A stretch of DNA of 64,000 bases from Mycobacterium interjectum (GCA_002102225.1 LQPB01000032.1:1-64000); one strand, 5' to 3'; shown: positions 29,007-42,226, counted from the first letter of the stretch. Notes: a model not told the origin generated them from the sequence alone. Numbers and translations are program-made.

Positions 29007-30554
29007 TCAGCTTGTGCACAGCGACGTCAAGATCTCGCCCCCATTGGCGCGGCCCAAGGCGTTCTGCTCCGCTTCATTTCGGCTGGATCCAGACGCTCCG
29101 TAGCCGATTCCGCGATGCCACGCCAGCGCGACACAGCCGTTGACGGACGAGGCGACCAGCGTGCAGTCGGGTTCCCTGGCCCGGCACCGAGACATTGCCG
29201 AGTCCTTGGCGTCGGCCAAACTGCTGTAGTTGTTCGCCCCATACCAGCCTCGGGTACTGGAGGCGACGATCACGACGTACATATCGGGGCGCGATGTGGT
29301 GGTGGTGACCGGCGGCGGTTCGGCAGCCGGCGCCGGTGGCGGCGTATATGTCGATGACGACGCATCGGCGCTGCTGGGAGAAGTGGAGGTGATTGGTGAC
29401 CCGGCCGCTCCCGAATTGTTGCTGTGCGTGTGGGCGAGTTTGGCGACCAGGCCCATTACCGCGAATACCGCGATCGAGGCGACGAGGAGGATGGCGGGCC
29501 ATCGCTCCTTCCTCCAGGGGGACAACGCGATGGTCCCTGGCGGCGGCAGGCTGATCGGCGGCGCCGCGTTGGGGGTCGGCACCGGCGGCGAGGCGGCGGC
29601 GGTTGCGGTCGGCCTGGAAAGCACCACCGGTATCTGTGGGGGATCCAGTGGGGTGCTGACGGGCGTGGCAGCTGTTGCCGCGCTGAGACTTTCGTGCTGC
29701 GAGTGCTCGATCGCGTGGCCCAGGACGTAGGTCCAGGCTTCGGGAAGCGGTCGTGATTCCGGCGGGTTCTTCAACGTGTCGGTGATGATTTGCCGCAGCA
29801 GGGCCGGGGTCGTCGGCGGGAGATGTTGGGGATTCCTGGTGTCGTGGTCACCGGCCAGCAGCCGCAGCGCGAGCAGACCGAGCTTGTAGGTGTCGGTGTG
29901 GACGGTCGCCAACTCCTCGCCGGCAGGCACTTCCCATCCGGGGGTTTCCACCTGTGGCAGTGCCGAGACGCCGTTGATGCGCATGGCATCGCAGTCGATG
30001 AAATAGACCGCCGCGCGCGGGGTCAGGGAGAACAACAGGTTTTTCGGCGAGATGTCGCCGACGCAGACGCCGTGTTTGTGCAAAAACGCCAGCCCGGAGG
30101 CGACCTCGCGGAGCAACTCATAGCGCTGCGCGTCGTCGATCTCGATGCCGCGGGCCGCGAGCACCGACGGGTGGTTGAGGAGGTGCTGGAATTCCGCGGT
30201 CGCATCCGAGGTGCCTTTGACGGTGGCCAGGGCGATGAAGAAATCGTCGGGGATGGCGGGCATGACGAATCCGGCCTGTGTGCCTTGATCTTCCACGAGC
30301 GCACACGGCCAGGCCGTGACAGAGATCAGCCGTTCGGCCTGGTGGTAGGTCAGGGTGTCTTCGACCAGGGCGGGCATGGCGGCCAGCGCCGTGAAATCGA
30401 TGTGGGCCAGGGTTTGGGTCTTGTACTCCTTGTAGACCATCGAGGTCGCGAACTTCGTCTTCACGTTGGGTGCCCGATACACCACGCCCTGGCCGCCCTG
30501 AGCGATCTTGGTCAACTCGCCCAGCCTGTCCCGCTGAATGATCTGCACCGTCAT
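29007..30554 (-). CDS. Kinase-like receptor with transmembrane helix and extracytoplasmic DUF4189 domain
   Basis: A 515-residue one-pass membrane protein. The N-terminal kinase-like domain (about 1-290) has a glycine loop GGQGVVYR (20-27), Lys42 in MVYKEY, a catalytic loop VCVGDISPKNLL with Asp167, Lys171 and Asn172 but no HRD arginine, and DCD (Asp187) in place of DFG. It could be an atypical active kinase or a pseudokinase. A Pro/Ala linker and a transmembrane helix (about 352-372) lead to a Pro/Thr stretch and a C-terminal domain (about 425-515) with WYGANNYSSLADAKDSAMSRC and paired cysteines, typical of DUF4189. The ATG at 30554 opens directly before the kinase fold. It differs from the standard Pkn set, none of which I recall having DUF4189. 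Confidence 0.83.
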   Translation of the reverse strand: MTVQIIQRDRLGELTKIAQGGQGVVYRAPNVKTKFATSMVYKEYKTQTLAHIDFTALAAMPALVEDTLTYHQAERLISVTAWPCALVEDQGTQAGFVMPAIPDDFFIALATVKGTSDATAEFQHLLNHPSVLAARGIEIDDAQRYELLREVASGLAFLHKHGVCVGDISPKNLLFSLTPRAAVYFIDCDAMRINGVSALPQVETPGWEVPAGEELATVHTDTYKLGLLALRLLAGDHDTRNPQHLPPTTPALLRQIITDTLKNPPESRPLPEAWTYVLGHAIEHSQHESLSAATAATPVSTPLDPPQIPVVLSRPTATAAASPPVPTPNAAPPISLPPPGTIALSPWRKERWPAILLVASIAVFAVMGLVAKLAHTHSNNSGAAGSPITSTSPSSADASSSTYTPPPAPAAEPPPVTTTTSRPDMYVVIVASSTRGWYGANNYSSLADAKDSAMSRCRAREPDCTLVASSVNGCVALAWHRGIGYGASGSSRNEAEQNALGRANGGEILTSLCTS

Positions 30555-30752
30555 GGCAGGCCCCGGTCCACCGGTAGTGCGGTCTCGTCGACCCCGGACA
30601 AGTACGGCACCGCCACAAGACACCCACTCTCAGCGAATGATTGGGTACGACCGCCGCAACCGCATCACCGGCCGTCAGAGTCTACTGCCGCGCGGGCGCA
30701 CCGGCACTGGTTTCCGTCCACAAATCAAGCCGCCGGCAGGGCCCGAGCGTGG

Positions 30753-32973
<2,221 letters not shown>

Positions 32974-33188
32974 CGCTGCTGCCTGCTCTCGTAGGGGCCC
33001 ACCGGGGAAGCCCAAGTGTTGCATTCAGTATGAACCACCGCGGCCGCGCCGTTATTGCCACGGCATTTCTGCCGGAAACCGGGCCCCGCGTGAGCCGCAC
33101 GTAAGCCCCGGCTATGAGCCACGTGTGAGGTGCGGGCCGAGGCGGCCGATGCGGTTTTGGCCGCATTGTTAACGGAAATCTGAGGGAC

Positions 33189-33560
33189 ATGAATACAAAC
33201 ACGCAATCCAAGACATGGGTTCGCCTGTGCACCGGTGCGTTGGCGGCCGGCGGGATGGCCGCGGCCGCGCTGGGGCTGACGTCGGGCACCGCGCAGGCGG
33301 CGCCTCCCCCGGCACCCGCGTACCACCACCACTGGTGCCCGGGCCAGCCATGGGACCCGGGTTGGGGGCCGTACCAGAACTGGAACAACTGCCGCGACTG
33401 GGACGACAACTACGGCGGCCCCGCCGGCTACGGCGCCCCTCCGCCGTGGGCGCGGCCGATGCCGCCACCACCGCCGTGGGCGCCCTGGGCCCACGTCGTC
33501 TGGAATGCCCAGTTCAACGACTGGGGCTATTGGGACGGCCCCGTCTGGCGCGGGCTGTAA
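33189..33560 (+). CDS. Small secreted Trp/Pro-rich protein
   Basis: A 123-residue precursor with a signal peptide (about 1-37, cleavage near AQA-AP) and a mature part rich in Trp, Pro, Gly and Tyr (WCPGQPWDPGWGPYQNW, PPPPPWAPW). Two cysteines could form one disulfide. Small secreted proteins with this composition are common in mycobacteria and unassigned. The ATG at 33189 follows a GAGGG site. It lies between ribBA and ribE, where Mtb has Rv1413 and Rv1414, to which I see no relation; it is convergent with ribE. Confidence 0.83.
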   Translation: MNTNTQSKTWVRLCTGALAAGGMAAAALGLTSGTAQAAPPPAPAYHHHWCPGQPWDPGWGPYQNWNNCRDWDDNYGGPAGYGAPPPWARPMPPPPPWAPWAHVVWNAQFNDWGYWDGPVWRGL

Positions 33561-33581
33561 CACGGCACACAACCCCCGCGG

Positions 33582-34187
33582 CTAGCGGCTCGCCTTCATC
33601 AGCCGCTCAACGTATTTGGCGATGACGTCGACCTCCAGGTTCACCTGCGTTCCGACGGGGGCTCGGCCGAGGGTGGTCAGTTCCCGCGTCGTCGGGATCA
33701 GCGAAACCTCGAACCAGTCCTGCGGCTCGGAACCCAGCCCGGACACCGTCAGCGAGATCCCGTCGACGGTGATCGACCCCTTTTCGACGACGTAGCGGGC
33801 CACCGCGGCGGGAACCTCGATCCGCACCACCTCCCAGTGCTCCGACGGGGTGCGCGCGACCACCTGGCCGGTGCCGTCCACGTGCCCCTGCACGATGTGG
33901 CCGCCGAGCCGGCTGTTGAGGGCGGCGGCGCGCTCCAGGTTCACCCGGCTGCCGACCCGCAACTCGCCGAGGTTGGACCGGTTCAGGGTCTCGCCCATCA
34001 CGTCGGCGGTGAACTGGCCGTCCGGCTCGAGCCCGGCGACCGTCAGGCACACGCCGTTGACGGCGATCGAATCGCCGTGTCCGGCATCGGCGGTCACCAC
34101 CGGCCCGCGGATGGTCAGCCGGGCGGCATCGGCGAGCACGTCGCGCCCGGTGATCTCCCCGAGCTCCTCGACAATTCCGGTGAACAT
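33582..34187 (-). CDS. ribE: Riboflavin synthase, alpha chain
   Basis: A 201-residue enzyme (called ribC in Mtb, Rv1412) that converts two lumazine molecules into riboflavin plus the pyrimidine precursor. The two repeated beta-barrel domains are visible: [10 protein letters not shown]...NGVCLTV and the second repeat [11 protein letters not shown]...VDGISLTV. It is divergent from lprG, with only 84 bases between the two starts, so the promoters must be close together or overlap. Confidence 0.97.
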   Translation of the reverse strand: MFTGIVEELGEITGRDVLADAARLTIRGPVVTADAGHGDSIAVNGVCLTVAGLEPDGQFTADVMGETLNRSNLGELRVGSRVNLERAAALNSRLGGHIVQGHVDGTGQVVARTPSEHWEVVRIEVPAAVARYVVEKGSITVDGISLTVSGLGSEPQDWFEVSLIPTTRELTTLGRAPVGTQVNLEVDVIAKYVERLMKASR

Positions 34188-34271
34188 TGCACCAGGTTAA
34201 TGGGCCGATGGGCGCCGAGGCGGCCCCCGCGTTCCGAAAGCCGGTCACGGGCACCCTCTACGATGCAGGGT

Positions 34272-34988
34272 ATGCAAACCCCCCGCCGTCTGTCGGCCGT
34301 CCTTGCATTCTTGAGCCTGGCCACCGCCCTGGTGGCGGGCTGCTCGTTCAGCTCGTCGAAAAGCGGCGGCCCATTGCCCGACGGAACGACGCTGGTCAAG
34401 CAGTCCACCGAGGCCACCAAGAACCTCAAGAGCGCGCACCTGGTGCTGACGGTCGGCGGAAAGATCCCCGGGCTGCCCGTGCGGAACCTGACCGGCGACC
34501 TCACCACCTCGCCGAGTGTGGCGGCGCAGGGCAACGCCCAGATCAGCTATCTCGGGCAGGACATCAGCGCCGACTTCGTCGTGGTGGGCGGCGACCTGTA
34601 CACCAACGCCCTCAACCCGGGCGACAAGACGATGACCGACGTCGGTCCGGCCTCCCAGGTCTATGACCCCTCGGCGATCCTGAGCCAGGACACCGGCCTG
34701 CCCAACGTGCTGGCGAACTTCACCGACGCCAAGGCCGAGGGGCGCGACCAGGTCAGCGGTCAAACCGCCGTCCGCATCAGCGGGAACGTCTCGGCGGACG
34801 CGGTGAACAAGATCGTGTCCCCCTTCAAGGCCACCAAGCCGGTGCCGGCCACCGTCTGGATCGTGGAGACCGGCGACCACCAGCTGGCCCAGATCAGCCT
34901 GCAATACAGCCAGGGCAACAACGTGCAGATGACGTTGTCGAACTGGAACAAGCCGGTGCAGATCGACAAGCCCGCGGCGGGCTCATGA
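34272..34988 (+). CDS. lprG: Lipoprotein LprG
   Basis: A 238-residue lipoprotein. The signal peptide ends in a lipobox LVAGC (Cys near 25), and the mature part aligns with Mtb LprG along its length, including [27 protein letters not shown] and [17 protein letters not shown]. LprG carries triacylated lipids such as TAG and lipoarabinomannan in a hydrophobic pocket and works with P55. The ATG at 34272 gives the Mtb-like start; an ATG at 34263 is possible. Its stop overlaps the P55 start by four bases, so the two are coupled. Confidence 0.96.
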   Translation: MQTPRRLSAVLAFLSLATALVAGCSFSSSKSGGPLPDGTTLVKQSTEATKNLKSAHLVLTVGGKIPGLPVRNLTGDLTTSPSVAAQGNAQISYLGQDISADFVVVGGDLYTNALNPGDKTMTDVGPASQVYDPSAILSQDTGLPNVLANFTDAKAEGRDQVSGQTAVRISGNVSADAVNKIVSPFKATKPVPATVWIVETGDHQLAQISLQYSQGNNVQMTLSNWNKPVQIDKPAAGS

Positions 34989-36670
34989 GCAGGCTCGCGG
35001 GGCGACGCGTCGCGATCGGCGCCGGCAGCCTGGCGGTGCTGCTGGGCGCCCTCGACGCCTACGTCGTGGTCACGATCATGCGCGACATCATGCACGACGT
35101 CGGCATCCCGATTAACCAGCTGCAGCGGATCACCCCGATCGTGACGATGTACCTGCTCGGCTACATCGCGGCCATGCCGCTGTTGGGCAAGGCCTCCGAC
35201 CGGTTCGGCCGCAAGCGGCTGCTGCAGGTCAGCCTGGCCACCTTCATGATCGGCTCGGTGGTCACCGCGCTCTCGGTGGCGATCGGCAACTTCGACGTGT
35301 CCAGCATGACCGTCGAGATCTTCGGGCATCCGCTGCGGGACCTGGTGATCCTCGGCTACCCGATCCAAAACTTCCACGTGCAGACGCTGCACGTGCTGAT
35401 CGCCGGCCGCACCATCCAGGGCATCGCCAGCGGGGCGCTGTTGCCGGTGACCCTGGCGTTGGGCGCCGATCTCTGGGCGCAACGCAACCGCGCGGCCGTG
35501 CTCGGCGGCATCGGCGCCGCCCAGGAGCTGGGCAGCGTGCTCGGACCGCTCTACGGGATCCTGATCGTCTGGTTGTTCCGCGACTGGCGCGACGTGTTTT
35601 GGATCAACGTCCCGCTGACCCTGGTCGCCATGGTCCTGATCCAGATCAGCCTGCCGTCGCACGACCGCAGCGAGGCGCCGGAGAAAATCGACGTGGTCGG
35701 CGGCGTGCTGCTGGCCATCACCCTCGGTCTCGCGGTCATCGGCCTGTACAACCCGAACCCGAACGGCCAAGAGGCGCTGCCCAGCTACGGGTTGCCCCTG
35801 GTGATCGCGGCCGCCGCCTTCGCGGTGGTGTTCCTGCTGTGGGAACGCTTCGCGCGAACCCGCCTGATCGACCCGGCGGGAGTGCAGTTCCGGCCCTTCC
35901 TGGCCGCGATGGGCGCGTCCTTCGCCGCCGGCGCCGCCCTGATGGTGACGCTGGTCGACGTGGAGCTGTTCGGCCAGGGCGTGCTGGGCCTGAACCAGAA
36001 CAAGGCGGCGGCGATGCTGACGTCGTTTCTGATCGCGCTGCCGATCGGGGCCTTGCTGGGCGGTTTCATCGCCACCCGGGTCGGCGACCGCGCGGTCACG
36101 TTGGTCGGGCTGCTCATCGCGGCCGGCGGCTACCTGCTGATCTCGCACTGGCCGGTGGACCTGCCGCACTATCAGCACAGCATCTTCGGGTTGTTCTCGG
36201 TGCCCGCGATGAACAACGACCTGCTGATCGGCGGGGTCGCGGTCAACAACGATCTGCTGATCACGGGCCTGGGGCTGGGCCTGGTGATCGGTCCGCTGAC
36301 CTCGGCCGCCCTGCGGGTGGTTCCCGCCGCCGAGCATGGCATCGCCTCGGCCGCGGTCGTGGTGTCGCGGATGACCGGCATGCTGATCGGCGTGGCCGCG
36401 CTCAGCGCGTGGGGGTTGTACCGCTTCTACCAGATTCTCAACGAGAAAAACGGGGCGCTGCCGGCCACCATGAGCAAGCCGGACCGGGCGGTCGCCCAGG
36501 CGCAGAACGTCCTGCCGTCGTTCGCGGCGATGTACGGCGAGATCTTCACCATCACCGCGGGCGTCTGCGTGGCGGGAGCGCTGCTGGGGCTGCTGATCAG
36601 CGGCCGCAAGGAGCACGCCGAGGAGCCCGAAGTCCCCGAGCAAGAGCCGGTCTCCGTCCCCGCGCCCTGA
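34985..36670 (+). CDS. p55: MFS transporter P55 (LprG partner, drug and lipid efflux)
   Basis: A 561-residue major facilitator with about 14 membrane helices. The MFS signature between helices 2 and 3 ([13 protein letters not shown]), a TM1 acidic residue in [11 protein letters not shown], and a long periplasmic loop are visible. P55 exports triacylglycerol together with LprG and gives resistance to several drugs. It is longer than Mtb P55 (about 518), with an extended acidic tail. It is coupled to lprG by ATGA and convergent with ribD, 12 bases apart. Confidence 0.96.
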   Translation: MSRLAGRRVAIGAGSLAVLLGALDAYVVVTIMRDIMHDVGIPINQLQRITPIVTMYLLGYIAAMPLLGKASDRFGRKRLLQVSLATFMIGSVVTALSVAIGNFDVSSMTVEIFGHPLRDLVILGYPIQNFHVQTLHVLIAGRTIQGIASGALLPVTLALGADLWAQRNRAAVLGGIGAAQELGSVLGPLYGILIVWLFRDWRDVFWINVPLTLVAMVLIQISLPSHDRSEAPEKIDVVGGVLLAITLGLAVIGLYNPNPNGQEALPSYGLPLVIAAAAFAVVFLLWERFARTRLIDPAGVQFRPFLAAMGASFAAGAALMVTLVDVELFGQGVLGLNQNKAAAMLTSFLIALPIGALLGGFIATRVGDRAVTLVGLLIAAGGYLLISHWPVDLPHYQHSIFGLFSVPAMNNDLLIGGVAVNNDLLITGLGLGLVIGPLTSAALRVVPAAEHGIASAAVVVSRMTGMLIGVAALSAWGLYRFYQILNEKNGALPATMSKPDRAVAQAQNVLPSFAAMYGEIFTITAGVCVAGALLGLLISGRKEHAEEPEVPEQEPVSVPAP

Positions 36671-36682
36671 CGGCGATCGCGG

Positions 36683-37711
36683 CTAGCCGCCGTGCGGCAC
36701 CAGGCTGAGCACCAGATCGGGGCCGGCCCGGTCGATGCCGTCGTACTGCCAGCGCAGCGCCCGCGCGATGGTGGGCACCCCGACGTCGTCGACCGCCGTG
36801 ATGGGCCCGCCGAGCAGCATGGGCGCGACATAGGCCAGGATCCGGTTGACCGCACCGGCCCGCAGGAAGGCGCCGGCGAGGGTGGGGCCGCCCTCGAGCA
36901 GCACGTCGGTGCGGTCCGTCAGCGCCTTGATCACCTCCATGGGGTCGCGGGTGCGAATCACCATGGTGCGTGAGTCGTCGTTGAGAACCTTTGCCTCCGG
37001 CGGTATTTCGCGCATCCCCACCACCACCCGCAGCGGTTGGCGGTCCGCCAGCGAGCCGTCGGGGCGCCGGGCGGTCAGCTCCGGGTCGTCGGCCAGCACG
37101 GTGCCGGTGCCGACCACGATGGCGTCGGCGATGGCGCGGCGGCGATGCAGATCCAACCGGGAGGCCTCGCTGGAGATCCACCGGCTGCTGCCGTCGGCGG
37201 CGGCGCTGCGGCCGTCGACGCTGCTGGCGTACTTCCATGTCACGTGGGGCAACCCGGTCCGCACCTTGTGCAGCCACTCGCGCAGCGGGCCGGCGGCCAC
37301 CTGATCGGCCAGCACCCCGGACCGCACCTGCACGCCGGCGGCCTGTAGCCGGCCCGCGCCGCCGCCCGCGATCGCATTCGGGTCGTCGACGGCGTACACC
37401 ACCATGCTCACCCTGGCCTCGATCAGCGCGTTCACGCACGGCGGGGTCTTGCCGTAGTGATTGCACGGCTCGAGCGTGACGAACGCGATCCCGCCGGAGG
37501 CCAGCCCGCCGGCCCGGCGCAGGGCCAACACCTCGGCGTGCTCGCCGCCCGCGGGCTCGGTGGCGCCGACGCCGACGACGCGGCCCTGCGGGTCAACGAT
37601 GACGGCGCCCACCGGCGGGTTCGGGTACGTGGTGCCCTTGACCTGGTAGGAGTGCTCGATCGCCAGGCGCATGGCCGCGTCAAGGCTGTCGACCGACTGG
37701 GGCTGGTTCAT
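36683..37711 (-). CDS. ribD: Bifunctional riboflavin deaminase/reductase
   Basis: A 342-residue enzyme (ribG in Mtb) for steps two and three of riboflavin synthesis. The N-terminal deaminase domain (about 1-150) has the zinc site HAE and [11 protein letters not shown]. The C-terminal reductase domain (about 155-342) has the NADPH-binding [16 protein letters not shown] and [10 protein letters not shown] motifs. Its ATG overlaps the rpe stop by four bases. The riboflavin genes here are split into two groups on the same strand with the lprG-P55 pair on the other strand in between. Confidence 0.96.
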   Translation of the reverse strand: MNQPQSVDSLDAAMRLAIEHSYQVKGTTYPNPPVGAVIVDPQGRVVGVGATEPAGGEHAEVLALRRAGGLASGGIAFVTLEPCNHYGKTPPCVNALIEARVSMVVYAVDDPNAIAGGGAGRLQAAGVQVRSGVLADQVAAGPLREWLHKVRTGLPHVTWKYASSVDGRSAAADGSSRWISSEASRLDLHRRRAIADAIVVGTGTVLADDPELTARRPDGSLADRQPLRVVVGMREIPPEAKVLNDDSRTMVIRTRDPMEVIKALTDRTDVLLEGGPTLAGAFLRAGAVNRILAYVAPMLLGGPITAVDDVGVPTIARALRWQYDGIDRAGPDLVLSLVPHGG

Positions 37712-38397
37712 GCGCGCAGGTGCGGTGACGCGGCGGCGGCCTGTCGCCGCAACGCCTCGACCGCGGCCTCGGGGTCCTTTGCCCCGTACACCGCCGACCC
37801 GGCGACAAAGCAGTCCACGCCCGCCTCGGCGGACTGCACGATGGTGTCCTCGTTGATGCCGCCGTCGATTTCGACCAGGATCGTCAGCTCGCCCGCGTCG
37901 ATCAGCTTGCGGGCGGTGCGGACCTTGCCGAGGACGTCGGGGATGAAGCTCTGGCCCCCGAAGCCCGGCTCGACCGACATGATGAGCAGCGTGTCGAACT
38001 GCGGCAGGATTTCCAGGTAGGGCTCCAGTGGGGTGCCCGGTTTCACGCTGATCCCGGCCTTGGCGCCGGCGGCGCGGATGTCGCGGGCCACGCCGACGGG
38101 ATTGTCGGTCGCCTCGGCGTGGAAGGTGACGTTGTAGGCGCCCGCCTCGGCGTACGGGGGCGCCCAGCGATCGGGGTTCTCGATCATCAGATGGCAGTCC
38201 ATCGGGATGGTGGTGGTGGCCAGCAGCGCCTCCACCACCGGCAGGCCGATGGTCAGGTTGGGCACGAAGTGGTTGTCCATCACGTCGACGTGCAACCAGT
38301 CGGCGCCCGGCACGGCGGCCGCCTCGTCGGCGAGGCGGGCGAAATCGGCGGCGAGGATCGACGGCGCGATCAGCGGTCTACCGGTATTGCCGGGCAT
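37708..38397 (-). CDS. rpe: Ribulose-phosphate 3-epimerase
   Basis: A 229-residue TIM-barrel metal enzyme of the pentose phosphate pathway that interconverts ribulose 5-phosphate and xylulose 5-phosphate. [13 protein letters not shown], the metal ligands in HVDVMD and MDCHLMI, and [12 protein letters not shown] and VEIDGGI are present. The usual DGHFVPN reads DNHFVPN, a small change next to the metal site. The ATG at 38397 agrees with the Mtb start. It lies 37 bases after rsmB and is coupled to ribD. Confidence 0.96.
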   Translation of the reverse strand: MPGNTGRPLIAPSILAADFARLADEAAAVPGADWLHVDVMDNHFVPNLTIGLPVVEALLATTTIPMDCHLMIENPDRWAPPYAEAGAYNVTFHAEATDNPVGVARDIRAAGAKAGISVKPGTPLEPYLEILPQFDTLLIMSVEPGFGGQSFIPDVLGKVRTARKLIDAGELTILVEIDGGINEDTIVQSAEAGVDCFVAGSAVYGAKDPEAAVEALRRQAAAASPHLRA

Positions 38398-38434
38398 GTG
38401 CGCCACACTACTGAGCGCGGCGGCCAACCTCACG

Positions 38435-39811
38435 TCAGACGCGGCGCAGCGCGGCGGCGAACATCGCGTCGGTGCCGTGCCGGTGCGGCCACAGCTGCAC
38501 GGCGTTCTCGGCGGGGCCCTGCCCGGTGCCCTCGTCGACGGGCGCGAACAGCGGCCGGGTGTCCAGCGCCTGCACCGGCTGCCGGCGCAGCGCGTCACCA
38601 ACCACCCCAACGGTTTCCGCGAGATGCGGCGAACAGGTCGCGTACAGCACCACGCCCCCGGGCCGGGTCAGCGCGATCGCGGCGGCCAGCAGCTCCCGCT
38701 GCAGCTTGGCCAGCGGCGGCACGTCGGCCGGCCGGCGCCGCCACCGGGCCTCCGGCCGGCGCCGCAGCGCCCCCAGCCCGGTGCACGGCGCGTCGAGCAG
38801 CACCCGGTCGAAGCCCGGCTCGAGGCCGGTCTCGCGCCCGTCGACCCGCAGCACGTCGACGGGCAGGCCGCGGGTGTTCTCCACCACCATGTCGGCGCGG
38901 CGCGGGGCGGGCTCCACCGCGGTGACGCGGGCCCCGGAGTCCGCGCCGAGCGCGGCCAGCAGCGCGGTCTTGCCGCCCGGGCCGGCGCACAGGTCCAGCC
39001 AGCGGCCGGTGTCGCCGTCGACCGGGGCCAGCGTCAGCGCGCGGGCGACCAGTTGGCTGCCCTCGTCCTGCACCAGCGCGGAGCCGTCGCGCACGGGTGC
39101 CAGCCGCCCGGGATCCCCGCCCGGCAGATACACCGCGTACGGCGAATAACGGCCGACGGTGCCACCCACCGCATCCGCGAGCCCGGCGGCGGTCAGCGCG
39201 CCCGGGCGCGCCGCCAGGTGCACCAGGGGCCGTTCGTCGTCGCTGGCCAGGACGGCGTCGAGTTCGGCCGCGGCCGCGCCGAGCGCGTCGGCGAAGGCCT
39301 GGGCGATCCAGCGCGGGTGGGCATGCACGAACGCGGCGTGCCCGATCGGATCACGCGCCGGGTCGGGGGCCAGCTCGTCGACCCAGGATTTCTCGTCGCG
39401 GCGGGCGATGGTGCGCAGCACGCCGTTGACGAAACCCGCTCGGGACGAATCGAATTCGATACCGGCCTGTTCGACCGTGGTGGACACCGCGGCGTGGGCG
39501 TCGACGCGGGTGCGCAGCAGCTGATAGGCGCCGAGGCGGAGCAGGTCGAGCAGCACCGGGTCGATCGCCTCCGGCGGGCGCCCGGCGGCCGCGCTGATGA
39601 CCGCGTCGAGCAACCCCCGGGTGCGGCAGGTGCCGTAGGTCAGCTCGGTGGCGAAAGCGGCGTCGCGGCCGGAGATTCCGCGCTGGCGCAGCAGCGCGGG
39701 CAGGGCCAGGTTCGCGTACGCGTCGCGCTCGCTGACGGCACGCAGCACCTCGAACGCGGCCGCGCGCGCCGGGTCCAGCGGCCGGCGCCGCCGCTGCGGT
39801 GGGGGGCTCAT
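38435..39811 (-). CDS. rsmB: 16S rRNA m5C967 methyltransferase (RsmB/Fmu)
   Basis: A 458-residue SAM-dependent rRNA methyltransferase. An N-terminal NusB-like domain (about 10-145) is followed by the Rossmann catalytic domain with the SAM motif [17 protein letters not shown], the [19 protein letters not shown] motif and the catalytic Cys in [15 protein letters not shown]. The ATG at 39811 overlaps the fmt stop by four bases. The fmt-rsmB-rpe-ribD run is on one strand and may be one transcription unit. Confidence 0.95.
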   Translation of the reverse strand: MSPPPQRRRRPLDPARAAAFEVLRAVSERDAYANLALPALLRQRGISGRDAAFATELTYGTCRTRGLLDAVISAAAGRPPEAIDPVLLDLLRLGAYQLLRTRVDAHAAVSTTVEQAGIEFDSSRAGFVNGVLRTIARRDEKSWVDELAPDPARDPIGHAAFVHAHPRWIAQAFADALGAAAAELDAVLASDDERPLVHLAARPGALTAAGLADAVGGTVGRYSPYAVYLPGGDPGRLAPVRDGSALVQDEGSQLVARALTLAPVDGDTGRWLDLCAGPGGKTALLAALGADSGARVTAVEPAPRRADMVVENTRGLPVDVLRVDGRETGLEPGFDRVLLDAPCTGLGALRRRPEARWRRRPADVPPLAKLQRELLAAAIALTRPGGVVLYATCSPHLAETVGVVGDALRRQPVQALDTRPLFAPVDEGTGQGPAENAVQLWPHRHGTDAMFAAALRRV

Positions 39812-40737
39812 GACGCCCGCGCGGCGGCGTCGAGCCGGGCGCCGCGCGCCCAGTCGACGGCGTCCATGAATCTCTTGCCGGGCGGCTGGATCTGGCCCAG
39901 CCGCACCGGTTCCGAACCGGTGCCGATCCAGACGGCCTTGCGGTCGGCGTGAATGGCGCCGGGCGCCAACGTCATTGGCGCCCCGTCGATCTGCACGGGG
40001 CCCAGCTTGACCCGCACGTCGCCGATCAGGGTCCAGGCACCCGGGTTGGGTGTGACCGCACGGATCCGGCGCTCCACCACCGCTGCCGGCAGGTCCCAGC
40101 GCACCCGGGCGTGTTCGACGCTGACCTTCGGGGCCACGCTGATCCCCTCGGCCGGCTGCGGGCGCGGCGTCAGGGTCCCGTCGGCGATGCCGTCCAGCGT
40201 GGCCGACAGCAGTGCCGCTCCCGAAACGGCAAGCCGCCCAAGCAGATCGCCCGCGGTGTCGGTCGGCGCGATCGCCTCGGTGACCACCCCGTACACCGGT
40301 CCGGAGTCCAGGCTCGGCTCGATCCGGAAGGTGGTCGCGCCGGTGATGGTGTCCCCCGCGGCGATGGCGGCCTGCACCGGCGCCGCGCCGCGCCAGGCGG
40401 GCAGCAGCGAGAAATGCAGGTTGATCCAGCCGTGCGGGGGCACCGCGAGCAGGTCGTCGCGCAGCAGCGCGCCGTAGGCCACCACCGGGCAACAGTCCGG
40501 CGCGAACTCCGACAGTTCGGCGACGAACTCCGGCGAGTTGGGCCGCGCCGGCCGCAGCACCGGAACGCCGCGGTCGAGCGCCTCGCGGGCCACCGCAGAC
40601 GGCTCCGGCTTGCCGCGCCGGCCGGAGGCGGCGTCGGGGCGGGTCAGCACCGCGACCACGTCGTGCCGGGGCGACTCGATGAGGCGACGCAGCGCGGGCA
40701 ACGCGGGTTCGGGGGTGCCGGCGAAGACGAGGCGCAC
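39808..40737 (-). CDS. fmt: Methionyl-tRNA formyltransferase
   Basis: A 309-residue enzyme that formylates initiator Met-tRNA using 10-formyl-[21 protein letters not shown] at the N-terminus, the catalytic [21 protein letters not shown] and the [17 protein letters not shown] block are present, followed by the C-terminal tRNA-binding beta-barrel. The GTG at 40737 gives the standard start; the frame is open far upstream but without coding character. It leads the fmt-rsmB unit and is divergent from the methyltransferase gene. Confidence 0.96.
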   Translation of the reverse strand: MRLVFAGTPEPALPALRRLIESPRHDVVAVLTRPDAASGRRGKPEPSAVAREALDRGVPVLRPARPNSPEFVAELSEFAPDCCPVVAYGALLRDDLLAVPPHGWINLHFSLLPAWRGAAPVQAAIAAGDTITGATTFRIEPSLDSGPVYGVVTEAIAPTDTAGDLLGRLAVSGAALLSATLDGIADGTLTPRPQPAEGISVAPKVSVEHARVRWDLPAAVVERRIRAVTPNPGAWTLIGDVRVKLGPVQIDGAPMTLAPGAIHADRKAVWIGTGSEPVRLGQIQPPGKRFMDAVDWARGARLDAAARAS

Positions 40738-40807
40738 GGCACAAGTGTAGGAAGCACCGGATCTCCGCAGGACACGCCCAGGTTTCATACAGTTTTGTCC
40801 GTATATT

Positions 40808-40822
40808 ATTGCTTTTAGCAAT
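40808..40822. promoter_or_regulatory. Inverted repeat next to a -10-like hexamer upstream of the Rv1405c-like gene
   Basis: ATTGC-TTTTA-GCAAT is a perfect 5-base-arm inverted repeat. It directly follows TATATT (40802-40807), a good -10 candidate, so the repeat would cover the transcription start. It lies 68 bases upstream of the methyltransferase ATG and may be an operator for the nearby MarR regulator. This is inference from position only. Confidence 0.4.
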
Positions 40823-40890
40823 TGTTTCTTGCGGCAATGGTTACGACGACGACGTCGGGCAGCCACACCGTTCCCATCCCAGGAGGTCTG

Positions 40891-41718
40891 ATGACACTCG
40901 ACGCTGTCGACACCACCATCCCCGACGACGTCGCGGCCACGCACCGCGCGCTGTGGGCGCTGGGCGACTACGCCCTGATGGCCGAGGAGGTGATGGCACC
41001 GCTGGGCCCGGTCCTGGTGGCGGCGACGGGCATCGGACCCGGCGTCCGGGTCCTCGACGTCGCCGCCGGGTCCGGCAACATCTCGCTGCCCGCCGCCAGG
41101 ACCGGTGCCGACGTGGTCTCCACCGACCTCACCCCCGAGTTGCTCCGGCGGTCCCAGGCGCGGGCCGCCGCGCAGGGGCTGCTGCTCGACTACCGGGAAG
41201 CCAACGCGCACGCCCTGCCGTTCGGCGACGGCGAGTTCGACGCGGTGATCTCGGCGATCGGCGTGCAGTTCGCACCGGACCACCGGCGCGCGGCCGACGA
41301 GCTGATCCGGGTCTGCCGGCCGGGCGGGACGATCGGCGTGATCAGCTGGACCCCGGAGGGATTCTTCGGCCGGATGCTGGCCACCCTGCGGCCGTACCGT
41401 CCGAGCCTCTCGCCGGCGGTGGCCCCCGCGGCGTTGTGGGGACGCGAGGGTTACGTCGCCGGCCTGCTGGGCGACCGGGTCGGCCGCGTCACGACGCTGC
41501 GGGGCGACCTGCTGGTGGACCGGTTCGACAGCGCCGAGGCCGTGCACGGCTACTTCAAGGAGCACTACGGCCCGACCATCGAGGCGTACGCGAACATCGG
41601 CCACAACCGGATCCTGGCCGCCGAGCTCGACGCGCAACTCGTCGAACTGGCCCACCAACACCTGGCCGACGGCGTCATGCGCTGGGAGTACCTGCTGGTC
41701 ACCGCCGAAAAGCGGTGA
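40891..41718 (+). CDS. Class I SAM-dependent methyltransferase (Rv1405c-like)
   Basis: A 275-residue methyltransferase with motif [13 protein letters not shown], the acidic end of strand 2 in STDLTPELL, and motif post-[14 protein letters not shown]. It matches Mtb Rv1405c (274 residues) throughout; that gene is strongly induced by acid through PhoP. The substrate is not known. The ATG at 40891 has a strong AGGAGG site 4 bases before it; an upstream ATG at 40822 lies in the promoter region. It is convergent with the MarR regulator gene, 19 bases apart. Confidence 0.92.
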   Translation: MTLDAVDTTIPDDVAATHRALWALGDYALMAEEVMAPLGPVLVAATGIGPGVRVLDVAAGSGNISLPAARTGADVVSTDLTPELLRRSQARAAAQGLLLDYREANAHALPFGDGEFDAVISAIGVQFAPDHRRAADELIRVCRPGGTIGVISWTPEGFFGRMLATLRPYRPSLSPAVAPAALWGREGYVAGLLGDRVGRVTTLRGDLLVDRFDSAEAVHGYFKEHYGPTIEAYANIGHNRILAAELDAQLVELAHQHLADGVMRWEYLLVTAEKR

Positions 41719-41737
41719 GCCGGGCCCGCGCCGGCGG

Positions 41738-42226
41738 CTACAGGTCGAGGTCGGCGTCCAGGTGAACGTCGGGCTCGCCGCCGGCGGCGGTGAACGCCGT
41801 CAGGGCCCGCACCAGGCCGCTGCGCTCGGGCGGCGGCATCTTCGCCACGATGGCGGCGATCTCGGCGCGCCGGTAGGCGGTGACCCGGCGGACAACCTCG
41901 CGCCCGCGCTTGGTCAGCGCGGCGAGCAGCTCGCGCCGGGAAGTGGGGTGCGGGAGCCGGTCGATCAGTCCGGCCGCGACCAGCCGGTCGACCATCCGGC
42001 CGGTGGCCGAGGGTTGCACGCCCAGCAGGCCGGCCAGCGTGGCGAGGTTGACCGGGCCCCGGTTGGACAGGATCACCAGCGTCCGGAACTGCGGAATGGT
42101 GATGGTCTCGTCGACCTGCCCGATCGAGCGGGCCGAGATGGCCACCAGCAAACGCGATGCCGTCAGCAGCGCATCGGTGATCACATCCAGTGACTCGTCG
42201 GCCGTGGTCGTGTTGTCCGCCGCCAT
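41738..42226 (-). CDS. MarR-family transcriptional regulator (Rv1404-like)
   Basis: A 162-residue dimeric winged-helix regulator. The DNA-binding helices are in the block [30 protein letters not shown] and the wing in [16 protein letters not shown]. It matches Mtb Rv1404, which is linked with Rv1405c and adaptation to acid and macrophages. The ATG at 42226 follows GAAGGGAAG; an ATG at 42247 is less well supported. Its likely targets are its own promoter and that of the neighbouring methyltransferase. Confidence 0.92.
   Translation of the reverse strand: MAADNTTTADESLDVITDALLTASRLLVAISARSIGQVDETITIPQFRTLVILSNRGPVNLATLAGLLGVQPSATGRMVDRLVAAGLIDRLPHPTSRRELLAALTKRGREVVRRVTAYRRAEIAAIVAKMPPPERSGLVRALTAFTAAGGEPDVHLDADLDL

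Noticed and set aside
32974..33188. FMN riboswitch upstream of ribBA
   Set aside because: I looked for the conserved RFN segments and did not recognise them on the minus strand.
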